Shown in pieces: positions 10,648-21,772 of a DNA stretch of 64,000 bases. The stretch's first letter is position 1. Every line of letters begins with the position of its first letter. The DNA comes from Liopterus haemorrhoidalis (lineage: Eukaryota; Arthropoda; Insecta; Coleoptera; Dytiscidae), in the NCBI GenBank assembly GCA_963971575.1, contig OZ020624.1, positions 12,982,625 through 13,046,624 of the forward strand, written 5' to 3'. The translations under genes were made by a program, and so were the position numbers. Under the pieces are notes generated by a model, which was not told where the DNA came from, ran no database searches, and saw only the letters and a list, made by a program, of their open reading frames with translations.

Positions 10648-12084
10648 ATGGCGACTACCCGGAGGGATTCAATTTCTTTAATTTCCGCCAAAGTTGAGAG
10701 TAAACTCCGTAAAAAATCAAAAAAGCGACTTCATCGTGACGCTTTGTCGTCGGATGAAGGATGTGTTAGGCCTGCTGCGAAGAAGGTAGAAGGTAGACAA
10801 AATGTTGACTATTGTGCGCCAGTACCACGATTTCTCGTCGTGAAGGTACAAGAAGAGGGTAAGTCTTTTAAGGAGATGTCCCCCTTCTTTGTTGCCCGAA
10901 CGTTGAGAGAAACGTGTTCTACTGGGATAAGATCGGTGCGTAAGCTGTCGGATGGAACACTCTTGATAGAAGCAGAAACTGAGGCTTCGTCCATACTACA
11001 AAAATGCAAAGCATTTGGTGAGCATGGTGTATCAGTTTTACCACACAAGGCCCTGAATATTTCAAAAGGCGTCATAACTGACCGCGATCTTGCTTACGTT
11101 ACGGAGGAGGAGTTTGTGCAGGAGATGGCATCGCAAGGTGTCATTGAATGTAGGAAGCTCAATCCCCGTAATGGCAAGCCTGCGATCTCAATGGTAGTAT
11201 CCTTCGCTGGTACTAGGTGTCCAGCATCTGTAAGGGTGGGGTACAACGTGTGTAACGTTCGCCCCTACTATCCCAACCCGATGCGATGCTACAAGTGCCA
11301 GCGTTACGGTCATACTTCCAGTCGTTGTGGCAAACAATCCATATGTGCCAACTGCGGACAGGACCAGCATGAAGTTGAGTCCTGCCCAAACGCGGCACAC
11401 TGCGTGAATTGCAAAGGTGCACATGCATCAACTTCACGCCACTGCCCAACGTACCTGGAAGAAAAGGCAATTCAGGTCGTCAAGACGCAAGACCGTATAC
11501 CATATTATGACGCCAAGAAGAAATATAAAGAGAGTGCACCAGTTACATTTTCGAAATCTTTCGCGCAAGTAGCAGCGAAGAAAATGACGAGCGTTCAGAC
11601 TCAGACGGAGACAGTGTCCCGTCCGACAGTTACAAAATTAGTGACCATTGCGTCAACACAAGTGCAGTCAAGCAATGGAGAGGTGTTGGAATCGGTCCCA
11701 GAGACCAAAATTCAGACCCCACAACCCGGGGGGTCGGGTCTGAATAAAACCCCCCAATCAAAAGGAGAACACATACCATCTCTGTTCTCCCCACCACCTA
11801 AGGAGAAGTCTCCACAAACTTCTCCAAAAACGAGAAGCGACCAGAGTGTGGTCGCTTCTGCGAAACCCTCATCAGCCACTCCAGTATCGGAGACTGATAA
11901 GGGAACTATTGGCTCTCAATGGATACCAGTGAGAGCCAAACCATCAAAACGGGAGTCCAGTGTGTCCACTAAGGCACCCGGACAAACAAATGAAACCGTG
12001 GCCGAGAAAATGGCTGTTGACCCGCAACCTAAGGGCAAACCAAAGATCATTAGGTTGCGGGGTAACTCCCCTAAACAAAAATGA
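10648..12084 (+). CDS. I-element ORF1 (gag-like, CCHC knuckles), second copy, intact
   Basis: The 478-codon product has a basic N-terminus (residues 1-60), an RRM-like region (about 60-180, with FLVVKVQEEGKSFKEMSPFF), and three Cys/His knuckles (about 210-265: CYKCQRYGHTSSRC, CANCGQDQHEVESC, CVNCKGAHASTSRHC). A Ser/Pro/Lys-rich tail follows. Such proteins coat the transposon RNA and help nuclear entry. Its stop codon overlaps the ORF2 start as ATGA at 12081-12084. The RRM-like assignment is inferred from position and composition. Confidence 0.9.
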   Translation: MATTRRDSISLISAKVESKLRKKSKKRLHRDALSSDEGCVRPAAKKVEGRQNVDYCAPVPRFLVVKVQEEGKSFKEMSPFFVARTLRETCSTGIRSVRKLSDGTLLIEAETEASSILQKCKAFGEHGVSVLPHKALNISKGVITDRDLAYVTEEEFVQEMASQGVIECRKLNPRNGKPAISMVVSFAGTRCPASVRVGYNVCNVRPYYPNPMRCYKCQRYGHTSSRCGKQSICANCGQDQHEVESCPNAAHCVNCKGAHASTSRHCPTYLEEKAIQVVKTQDRIPYYDAKKKYKESAPVTFSKSFAQVAAKKMTSVQTQTETVSRPTVTKLVTIASTQVQSSNGEVLESVPETKIQTPQPGGSGLNKTPQSKGEHIPSLFSPPPKEKSPQTSPKTRSDQSVVASAKPSSATPVSETDKGTIGSQWIPVRAKPSKRESSVSTKAPGQTNETVAEKMAVDPQPKGKPKIIRLRGNSPKQK

Positions 12085-15000
12085 CTGGTCCACTAATCCA
12101 GTGGAACTGTAACGGTGTATATCAGCGCTACGAAGAACTACGACTGTTACTCTCCAATTTTGCGCCTTCGTGTGTTTGTCTGCAGGAAACAAATTTCACG
12201 GAAACCGACACATTCTCTCCTCGAGGATACTCCGTTTTTCGCACGGATTTCCTTACGGGGTTAAGAGCATGTGACGGCGTGGCAATTCTCGTTAGAGACA
12301 CATTGTACCACGATCCTGTAGACATTGACACTGAGTTGCAGGTCGTAGCAGTTCGTGTTGCACTTCCCCTCCAGGTGACGATTTGTTCTATCTACCTTCC
12401 CCCTGGTGTTCGAACTGACATCCGAGATGTCGTGAACATCATCGATCAACTTCCACCACCCTTCATACTACTAGGCGATTTTAACGCCTACAATGTATGT
12501 TGGGGATCGGTGCGGAACGATCGATGGGGACGTCACCTGGAGATTATGTTGAACGATTTAAGTTTGAGCTTTTTGAACGACGGCAGACCCACGCACTTCT
12601 GTGCAGCAACGGGTACATTCAGTGCCATAGATCTTAGCGTCGTTTCAGGAGCCATCGCTCCGTTGTTCAAATGGGACGTGCATCACGACCTGTGCGGTAG
12701 TGATCACTTTCCAATCCTCTTAAGGCCTCTGTTCAATACTGTTACCGAATCCCGCTGGCCACAGTGGGTTCTTCGGAAAGCAGATTGGACCAAGTTCGCA
12801 GAATCATTCTCTCACGAGGATATTCCGAACTTGAGCGTAGACGAAGAGGTGAATCATTTCACGGATTCCATCACGAGCGCGGCTGAAAGCAGCATACCGC
12901 TGTCATCCACTCAGCCCCGTCGAGTTCCCGTTCCCTGGTGGAACGAGGAATGCGACTTGGCGCTACGTGAAAGGAGACACCTCTTCAATACATTCCGTCG
13001 TTGTCCAACAGAGGCAAACATGATAGCCTTCCAACGAGCGAAAGCTCGTGCTAAGAGGATTGTGAAAGAAAGCAAGCGCGAATCATGGCGCAAATACGTA
13101 TGCACCGTTACAGTTGCCACTCCAGTGGCCAAAGTTTGGGAGAAGGTCCGGAAAATCTCCGGTCTAAATACAGCTACAGCCATTGCTGGTCTATCGGTAA
13201 ATAGTAACGTAGTTACCTCAGCGGTCGAAATTGCTAACACTTTGGCATCTAATTTTGCGTTCAATTCTAGCTCTGAACATTATCCACCCGAGTTTCTAAC
13301 TCGTAAAGCAGGCCTCGAATCTATACCTCTAAATTTCTTTTCTAGGAATGACGAGGTATACAACCTGCTTTTCTCTCGTGAAGAGCTAGATAGCGCGATG
13401 TCAAAGTGTAAGGATAGCTCTCCTGGTCCAGATGCGATACATTATCGTATGATCCGAAATCTTCCAGAATCATCTAAGTCTAGGCTTTTGAATGTCTATA
13501 ATACGATATGGACTGAGGGCAAGTGCCCGACCAAGTGGAAGGAATCTCATATAATTCCTATCCCCAAAGTCGGGAAAGATAAACACTTGCCCTCTAGCTA
13601 TAGACCAATATCACTGACCAGTTGTCTCTGCAAGCTCATGGAGCGAATGATCAGCAAGCGTCTGATTTGGTTTTTAGAATCAAACGACTTGCTGGCCAAC
13701 ATACAGTGCGGCTTTCGCCGTCACCGCTCAACAGCAGATCATCTGGTCAGACTAGAGACAGCTATCAGGAATGCTTTCGTTGAAAACAAACACCTGGTAG
13801 CTGTGTTTTTCGATATTGAGAAAGCCTATGACACTGCATGGATTTATGGGATTCTCCGTACTCTGCATTCCTGGGGTCTCCGGGGACGCTTGATGTTCTT
13901 TATGAAAGACTTCATGTCGAACCGGCGCTTCAGGGTGCGGATCGGGAATACCCTGTCACAAATGTTCGCACTGGACAATGGGGTCCCACAGGGCTCCATA
14001 CTGAGCGTTATGCTATTTTTGATTGCCATTAACGGTGCAGCTTCATGTATTCGATTGCCTGTACAGAGTTCGATTTTTGTCGACGACATTGGTATCTTTG
14101 TCGCCGGACAAAAGACTAGTACAATCGAACGTCAGCTCCAGCTGACCATCAATCGTCTCGATACATGGGCAACCGAAAATGGCTTCAAATTCTCGACCAG
14201 CAAAACTGTGTGTGTCCATTTTTGTAGGAAAAGGGGTGTCCATCCCAACCCTACGCTCACGCTAAATGGAGCACAGTTACCATTTACCGATACTGCCAGA
14301 TTTCTGGGTCTCGTTTTTGACAGTCGTCTAACTTGGCGGGCACATTTTTTGTCCGTCAAGAAAAAATGCCAAAAGTCACTCAATTTGTTGCGGGTCCTCA
14401 GTCACAAGACATGGGGTGCAGACCGCACTGTCATGTTGCGTTTATATCGTTCTCTAGTGCGCTCTAAGCTGGACTATGGATGTCTAGCTTATGGGTCAGC
14501 TAAACACCAAGAGATAAGAATTCTTGACACTGTACATCACACTGGGGTTAGATTGGCCACTGGTGCATTTCGCACCAGCCCAATACCAAGCCTGCTGTGT
14601 GAAGCAGGTGAACCGTCATTGTACAATCGTCGTAAAATTCTATCCCTGCGGTATATGGCTGCACTCAGTGCCAAGCCAGATCATCCCGCGTATGACCCTA
14701 TTCTACAAAATAGGCATACAGAGATTTATGACAGAAAACCAAGAGCCAATAGGCCCTTTGGTTTGAGGACTTTCGACATTTTGGGCGATATTGATTTTAA
14801 TATGCCCGAAATGGCAACGAAGCGGCAGATGCAGCTGCAAAAGCCGCCTCTTACAGACCTATGATTGATGTGAGTTTTGTTTTTCCAGATGACGCAAAGA
14901 GTCATCTGAAACATCTGGTTTTAGACATGTGGCAACATGAGTGGAGCCGCACACAGAACGTTAAGTTGCGACAGATTAAGGGAGACGTTAAACCATGGGG

Positions 15001-15292
15001 TTCTTCCTGCAGGATTAACCGCAGGGAGGAAACCGCCATCACACGCCTCCGTATAGGTCACTGTTGGTGGACCCATGGGCACCTCCTTCGAGGTGAAGAG
15101 TCCCCTATCTGTGAGACATGTAACACAGATTTGTCTGTGTTACATATTTTAACTGAATGTGTACAGTTCGAGGATGTCAGGGAGAGGTTAGGCCTATGTT
15201 ATGACCTGTCAGTTGCTTTAGGTGACGACAGGGTACTCATGGACAGGCTGATACTCTTCCTGAGAGAATCGAACTTATTGTTTTATGTGTGA
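12081..15292 (+). pseudogene. I-element ORF2 (endonuclease, RT), RNase H deleted
   Basis: Domains: APE endonuclease at residues 1-220 (LLGDFNAYN, GSDHFPI), then RT at about 470-720 with YRPISLTSCLCKLMER, VAVFFDIEKAYDTAW, GVPQGSILS, and the catalytic IFVDDIGIF. The frame ends at 14864. A 484-bp deletion between two GGCAA repeats, present intact in the copy at 17960-18448, has removed the RNase H domain and shifted the frame. The C-terminal Cys-rich part (ICETCNTDLSVLHILTEC) continues in another frame at 14861-15292. RT would be intact but the protein truncated. Confidence 0.92.
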
Positions 15293-15610
15293 AGTCTTGC
15301 ACCTTATTTTAATGTGTTTCTAGTTATTGACTGTGATATTCGATGGTAATTGGCCCCTTTACAGCCTCTTACCATCACCCTGAGTCTGTTCAAATTTTCG
15401 AAAAGACTTTTTATATTATTTATTTGTGTTTGTCAGTGCAAGATTTCTTTTATTCAGTATGCGTATTTTTAATGATTTTATTTATTTATTTATTTTTTAT
15501 TGTCTAAATTTTTATTTTTAATATATAGTCTAGTCATTTAGATGGGCTGCGTTAGGCGCAAATAGCCTTTGTTGCTGTGCGCCAAAAATTTCAACTAACT
15601 AACTAACTAA
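15293..15610 (+). other. 3' untranslated region and TAAC tail of the I-clade element
   Basis: Matches 18924-19230 nearly base for base, including TTTATATTATTTATTTGTGT and GGGCTGCGTTAGGCGC. It ends in a tract of AACT repeats directly before the right target duplication. Confidence 0.9.
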
Positions 15611-16599
15611 CCAACGTAACGTTGACTGTCTTGTACAAGATCTTATAAGTCTTAGACCGCATAAAAATAAATCGCCGTACAACTTTGGCATGCGATGTCA
15701 AGACGCGCGCATATTAGTCGTAGCGAAATTAAACTCAATCCCCACAATTGGCGTCGAAGAAAGGAGAATTTACATTCAGAATTACCATGATTTAGCCCTT
15801 AAAACATTCATACGAGGTCTACAAAACCCTATACAGACTAATGTTAGGTTACGCAATCCAGCATGTCTAGAAACAGCCACGAGTCTAGTAATAGAAGAAG
15901 AAAATTTCTTATATTACAACCAAAAGACCCCTACTTACAACAACTTACAAACTAACTATAGACCCATGACAAAAATGACACCTGCGAGACAAAATGACAA
16001 TTTCCCACGTAACGCAACTAATAATTTTACGCCGCATAGACCATTCTTACAGAAATAATAATTTTCAGAGAACACCGTTCTCAAACGCAACCCCTAATGC
16101 GAGCGCAACACCAAGACAAAACCCGTTTTTGAACACGAGTAACATAGCGCAACGCCCAAATTACTACGCATTTCAAAAACCACAGTATTCACAACGCGTG
16201 AACACTCAGCCGCAACAAAGAAAGAATTTCGGTAATAATTCAACAATTGGAAACCGAAAACCGCAGCCTCAATTTAAACCTGAGCCCATGGATGCCACTA
16301 CCATACGTACGCACATACAGAGACAACAACCGCAACCCAAATTCGTCTCAACCGAACTGTTCAATCAAGATATTGAAAATCTTGACCCGATTCAAAATGA
16401 TTTTAATTCATTTGACGATCAAAATTTTTACGAACAGTACGATAGCTCGTACTCTCAAAATTATTCGGAAGGAATAAATTACGATGATCTACCCGCAGAT
16501 CAATATCAACCCGATTTTGACCAACAACAGTTACCGTATGTTTCTGAGATTGAAAATCAAAATTTTCAACAGGTCTCGATTTCCAGCACAGTAACTTAA
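15611..16599 (+). pseudogene. Errantivirus gag, C-terminal part, frameshifted
   Basis: Gag resumes after the duplicated target site. 15690-16058 continues the capsid (motifs TFIRGLQNPIQTNVRLRNP) and ends at a stop near 16058. The Asn/Gln/Pro-rich tail, which in this group replaces a zinc knuckle, is carried by an overlapping frame from 15994 to 16599. A single indel near 16050 explains this. Not translatable as one protein. Confidence 0.82.
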
Positions 16600-16604
16600 T
16601 ACAT

Positions 16605-17517
16605 TTGCACGCACTAAATTCAAATTTACCTTACATCTTTATCCCGGAACTAAATTCAAAATTTTTAATTGATACCGGCAGTAGTAAAAGTTTAATGCGA
16701 CCCGAACTAGCATACGAATTTTACCCAAATTTTACATATAATGAAAATTTCACTATACAATCTGCACACGATATATCTTCTCATAACGAAGTTGGAGAGA
16801 TACCACTTTTTAGTCTTTAAAATAAGACAAAAACTCAAATTTTACCTTTTCGATTTTAGCAATAAATTCGACGGTTTAATAGGTGTAGATTTGTTAAAAC
16901 AACTAAATGCAACCGTAAACGTAAATTGCAAATTATTGAAAACTCCTTACGCGAAAATTCCGATAATTTTTGGATTGGAAAATTCTGCGAACATAGAAAA
17001 TAATTTCAAAATTTTTAATACTACTATACCGCCTCGATCTGTTAAAGTAATAAAAGTACCTGTAAATCAAACTAACGGATTAGGAATTATAAATTATCAA
17101 AATTTTGGAAGCGGCTTAGAAACACCAAAAGCCCTTGTTAATATTTCAAATCACTATGCAATAACCACGGTTACTAACGTTAATGAAAACCCTCTAGAGT
17201 TAGATCTGTTAGAGCCATTTGAAACAGAAAATCTAAATTCCATAGATATTAACTTTGTCGAAAAAATGGAGACAGAGGATATTCTAACCAAAGATCATGA
17301 CGATAAATTAAAACAAAATTTAAAAAATTTAAGATTGAACCATTGTAATCACGAAGAGAAAAAAGCGATCAGGAAACTCTGTTTCGAGTACAGAGATATC
17401 TTTTATTGCGAAGGTATTCCCCTGACTTTCTCAAACCAAATTAGACATCAAATTAAATTAAAGGACGATACTCCGATAAATCGTATCGGTTCCCCGAAGT
17501 CCATAAGCAAGAAGTAA
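16605..17517 (+). pseudogene. Errantivirus protease and pre-RT region, frameshifted
   Basis: 16605-16820 contains the protease active site (FLIDTGSSKSLM). After a shift near 16815 the product continues in another frame to 17517 with KFDGLIGVDLLKQL (flap/ILG-equivalent) and a linker before RT. A second shift near 17490 breaks the start of RT. Protease would cleave Gag-Pol; the copy cannot do so as it stands. Confidence 0.82.
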
Positions 17518-17927
17518 AATCCCAAATGTCAAAATTATTAGAGCAAGGTATCATTCAAGAAAGTGTATCCCCCAGGTTTAGCCCAATCTGGATAGTACCG
17601 AAGAAATTCGATGCTTCCGGTAAGTGAAAATGGCGACTTGTGATCGATTATCGCAAGTTGAATGAGAAAACGATCGACGACAAGTATCCCTTACCTAACA
17701 TAACGGATATTTTAGACAAATTAGGAAAAGCTAACTATTTCACAACTATCGATCTAGCGAGCGGATTTCATCCCGATAATATTCAAAAAACAGCATTTTC
17801 CACTAATGAAGGTCATTACGAATTCACCAGGATGCCCTTTGGATTAAAACACGCCCCTTCCACCTTCCAGCGCGTAATGAACAATGTTCTGAGAGGAGTA
17901 AATTTGTGCTTCGTATATTTAGACGAT
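17518..17927 (+). pseudogene. Errantivirus reverse transcriptase, first half
   Basis: Encodes SPIWIVPKKFDASG, a stop codon near 17626, then [42 protein letters not shown] and the catalytic FVYLDD. The I-clade copy at 17928-19230 enters directly after the second Asp codon. RT resumes at 19231 with the duplicated sequence encoding the same YLDD. Confidence 0.9.
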
Positions 17928-18923
17928 TTAGGCGATATTGATTTTAATATGCCTGAAATGGCAAGTTTCGTTTTGTGTGCTGTTCCACCATGGACGCTAC
18001 CACGTCCACTAGTGAACCTCACATTAACTAGGTTTGATAAAGATACTACGTTGCCTATCGAATACCAACATGAGTTACAAAGAACACTGGTCCCTCGGTT
18101 CGAGGATACTGTCATTTTTACTGACGGATCAAAATCCGGAACCAGGGTTGGGTGTGCGTTCGTTGTTTTGAATCCACGCCAACAGTTTCAGTACTGTCTG
18201 CACTCCATAACGAGTGTGTACACTGCTGAGCTGTACGCTATTTTCAAGGCCCTGTGTTTTGTTTCGTCAGAGCAAAGTCGGTCAAGTGTTATCTTGACGG
18301 ACTCGCTGAGCGCTCTGAACAGTATCCAAGATCTAGATCAAGTGCATCCTCTTGTACTAAAGATCCGGTTGCTACTCTACAATCTGAATGCTCAGAATGT
18401 GAGGGTAGAGCTGTTTTGGATACCGGGACATGTTGGTATTAAAGGCAACGAAGCGGCAGATGCAGCTGCAAAAGCCGCCTCTCACAGACCTATGATTGAT
18501 GTGAGTTTCGTTTTTCCAGATGACGCAAAGAGTCATCTGAAACATCTGGTTTTAGACATGTGGCAACATGAGTGGAGCCGCACACAGAACGTTAAGTTAC
18601 GACAGATTAAGGGAGACGTTAAACCATGGGGTTCTTCCTGCAGGATTAACCGCAGGGAGGAAACCGCCATCACACGCCTCCGTATAGGTCACTGTTGGTG
18701 GACCCATGGGCACCTCCTTCGAGGTGAAGAGTCCCCTATCTGTGAGACGTGTAACCCAGATTTGTCTGTGTTACACTTTTTAACTGAGTGTATACAGTTC
18801 GAGGATGTCAGGGAGAGGTTAGGCCTGTGCTATGACCTGTCAGTTGCTTTAGGTGACGACAGGGTACTCATGGACAGGCTGATACTCTTCCTGAGAGAAT
18901 CGAACTTATTGTTTTATGTGTGA
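17640..18923 (+). other. Chimeric reading frame: errantivirus RT joined to I-element RNase H
   Basis: The errantivirus RT frame passes the insertion point without a stop and continues in frame through the I-element RNase H ([58 protein letters not shown]) and Cys-rich tail. Total length is 427 codons. The fusion is an accident of insertion frame, and I see no sign that it is expressed. It does give the best view of the intact I-element RNase H, whose D-E-D-D residues are present. Confidence 0.88.
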
Positions 18924-19230
18924 AGTCTTGCACCTTATTTTAATGTGTTTCTAGTTATTGACTGTGATATTCGATGGTAATTGGCCCCTTTACAGCCTCT
19001 TACCATCACCCTGAGTCTGTTCAAATTTTCGAACAGACTTTTTATATTATTTATTTGTGTCTGTCAGTGCAAGATTTCTTTTATTGAGTATGCGTGTTTT
19101 TAATGATTTTAGCTATTTATTTATTGTTTAATATATTGTTTTTAAAATATAGTCTAGTCATTTAAATGGGCTGCGTTAGGCGCAAATAGCCTTTGTTGCT
19201 GTGCGCCAAAAAAAATTTTAACTAACTAAC
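17928..19230 (+). mobile_element. 5'-truncated I-clade copy inserted in errantivirus RT
   Basis: Begins with AGGCGATATTGATTTTAA, equivalent to about 14783 in the larger copy, and runs through RNase H, the C-terminal Cys-rich region, the 3' untranslated region and a TAAC tail. The 12-bp duplication TATTTAGACGAT is at 17916-17927 and 19231-19242. This copy retains the 484 bp that the larger copy lost, so the larger copy's deletion is private to it. Confidence 0.93.
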
Positions 19231-20412
19231 TATTTAGACGATGTAATAATTTTTAGTACCTTCCTGCAGGAACATCTTGCAACCATGAGATCAATTTTTG
19301 AAAGATTAAAATCTGGAAATTTTAAAGTACAATTAGATAAGACTGAATTTTTACAAAAGACAGTACAGTACTTAGGACATATAATTACACCAGACGGAAT
19401 TAAACCGAACCCTGACAAAATTCATTCTATAAAAAACTTTCCGATACCAACGACACAAAAAGAAATTAAATCATTTTTAGGATTGTTAGGTTATTACCGA
19501 CGTTTCATCCCCAATTTTGCAAAAATTACCAGACCAATGACGAAATGTTTGAAAAAGAACGCTAAAGTTTTACACGATAACGAATTTGTTAATTGTTTTA
19601 AAATTTGTAAAGACGTACTTATAAATGAACCCATTCTTCAATACCCGGGCTTTGAAAAACCATTTATATTGACTACAGATGCCAGTAACTATGCAATTGG
19701 TTCTGTTCTATCCCATGGTAACGTACGCAATGATAAACCTATAGCATATGCATCTAGAACCCTAAACGATTCAGAAACCCGATATTTGACTATAGAAAAA
19801 GAACTATTAGCTATAGTGTGGGCCTGCAAACACTTCCGCCCATATCTCTATGGACGCAAATTTACGATCTACACAGATCACCGACCCCTCACATGGTTAT
19901 TTAGTCTCAAAGAACCCAATTCTAAACTAGTAAGTTGGAGACTTCGTTTAGAAGAATTTGACTATACTATCCTATACAAAAAAGGAAAGCATAACTTAGT
20001 AGCAGATTCTCTTTCACGTATTCAAATTAATGCTCTTGAAGATGAATCAGTTATTAATAACCCCGGAGACGTAAATCAAAACGTTTTAGACTATCTCAGA
20101 AATCTAGCGGAAAATATTCCACCACTTTCAATCTATGAAAATCCACAACCTTCCACTTCTACTGGAAAAAAGAATCCTAAATTTAAAATCTTAGAAAATA
20201 GATTAATACGTCCAGCTGATCCACCCACGCATAAACGTATCGCGAATCGTGACATTGTTAACGACGAAGATACGGACACAGTATATGAGTTCATAGACAT
20301 TGCCGCGACAAGTGAAACTGACACCGCGTCTGAACAAGAACAGACATTAACCGCATCTACCCAACTCAACTCGACTTACAATGAAACAACGAATGACGGT
20401 ATCCCGATCTAG
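19231..20412 (+). pseudogene. Errantivirus RT second half and RNase H
   Basis: Continues from YLDD through YLGHIITPDGIKPNPDK and LLGYYRRFIPNFAKI (RT thumb/connection) to RNase H (LTTDASNYAIGSVLSHG, LTIEKELLAIVWACKHF, YTDHRPLTWLF, HNLVADSLSRI). The frame is open for 375 codons and ends TAG at 20412, where another frame carries the integrase. These domains copy and degrade the RNA template in reverse transcription. Confidence 0.9.
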
Positions 20413-20453
20413 ACGAAATTATAAATAATAAAATCCACCAAATTCTAGTTTTT

Positions 20454-21728
20454 ATGAGTCCTTATCCTAAACTACAAGTTACAAATGATAAGTATGAAAA
20501 TTGTAAAATTATTTCTGTCAAAATTCGTGAAACTAACAACGATAAATTAATCGTAGAATTCATAAAGATTTATACAGATCCCAAAAATACGTATTACATT
20601 TACTTTCAAACGGACAAGTTATATCAAAATTTTTGTAGAGTCTATTTGCAAAACTTTTCGGGAAAAGGAACTAAATTAATTCGCTGTTTAAAGCAAGTTA
20701 ATACCGTGTCAGACTCTGAAGAACAAATTCTTCTTATGAAACATCACCACGAAGGAAAAACGAACCACAGAGGAATAGTTGAAACCCTTGAACATTTAAG
20801 AAAAAACTATTACTGGAAAAATATGAAAAATTCGATTTCAAATTTTATAAATTCCTGTGAAATATGCCAAAGATCGAAATATGCTAGGAAAAAGCCATAT
20901 GTACCATTAATGGTCACGGAAACGCCAAGTAAACCTTTTCAAGTAGTTCACATAGACGATTTCACGTTTGACGCAAAAAATTATTTAACAGTTGTAGACG
21001 CTTTCAGCAAGTTAGCACAAGCTTATCAAATTTCTGGAAAAACCGCCATACATATCTCGAACGCATTAATAAAATACTTCACCTCATTTGGCATACCCCA
21101 AAATTTTATAGTAGGTAAAGACAAATAATTTGACAATGTAACAGTTAAAGAATTGTTAAAGACCCACAATATTAATACCCATTTCACTACTAGCGGACAC
21201 CATGAATCGAACTCGATAGTAGAGAGATTTCATTCTACCGTAATCGAACACTTAAGAATATTGAAAGAAATTTACCCCCAAACTGACGAAAACCTGATTG
21301 ACTATGCAATTATAGCTTATAATAATTCTATACATAGTTCCACGAATTTTACACCTTTAGAATTAACATTTGGACACACAGATTTACGAAACCCTATCTC
21401 ATTCTTTTCAGAATACGCAGATAACCACAAAGAAAAATTAAAAGATGTCTATAATGAAATTAGCGAAAAACTAAAAGAAAAGAAAATTAAAGTCGTAGCT
21501 AAAACTAACACTAAAGGAGACAGTAATAATGAATTTAAAATTGGACAAATCGTGTATAAAGTCAATTCCCAAGCTAGAAACAAGAATTCAAAGAGATTTC
21601 TTGCACCATATAAAGTCGTTAAGTTATTAGACAGGAACAGACTTGAAATCGCGAACGATAAGAATCCCGATAAGACAGAAGCTATTCACATAAAAGAAAT
21701 TAAAAAACCCCCTGTCGTTCCAGATTAA
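20454..21728 (+). pseudogene. Errantivirus integrase, one stop
   Basis: The HHCC zinc finger can be seen (HHHEGKTNHRG ... SCEICQRSK). The catalytic core begins HIDDFTFDAKNYLTVVD. A TAA stop at about 21126-21128 falls just where the second catalytic Asp region (FDN) begins, and the remainder runs 21129-21728 with the third acidic residue in NSIVERFHSTV. A C-terminal region with a YKVVKLLDRN-like motif follows. Integration would need the full core, so this copy is dead. Confidence 0.88.
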
Positions 21729-21772
21729 TTTTACCAATCATCTTCCATGATGGACACACTAAATTCTATGAC

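Larger units (their letters stand above)
7134..15610 (+). mobile_element. I-clade non-LTR retrotransposon with internal duplication
   Basis: The element has a 5' leader with two monomers, ORF1 (CCHC gag-like), ORF2 (APE endonuclease, RT, RNase H remnant, Cys-rich tail), a 3' untranslated region and a tail of TAAC units. RNase H with two-ORF structure and a simple-repeat tail points to the I clade. It is not a single copy. The leader-ORF1-ORF2 N-terminus appears once at 7134-10551 and again at about 10555-13376, where the second copy continues to the 3' end. One 14-bp target duplication brackets the whole. Confidence 0.9.
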
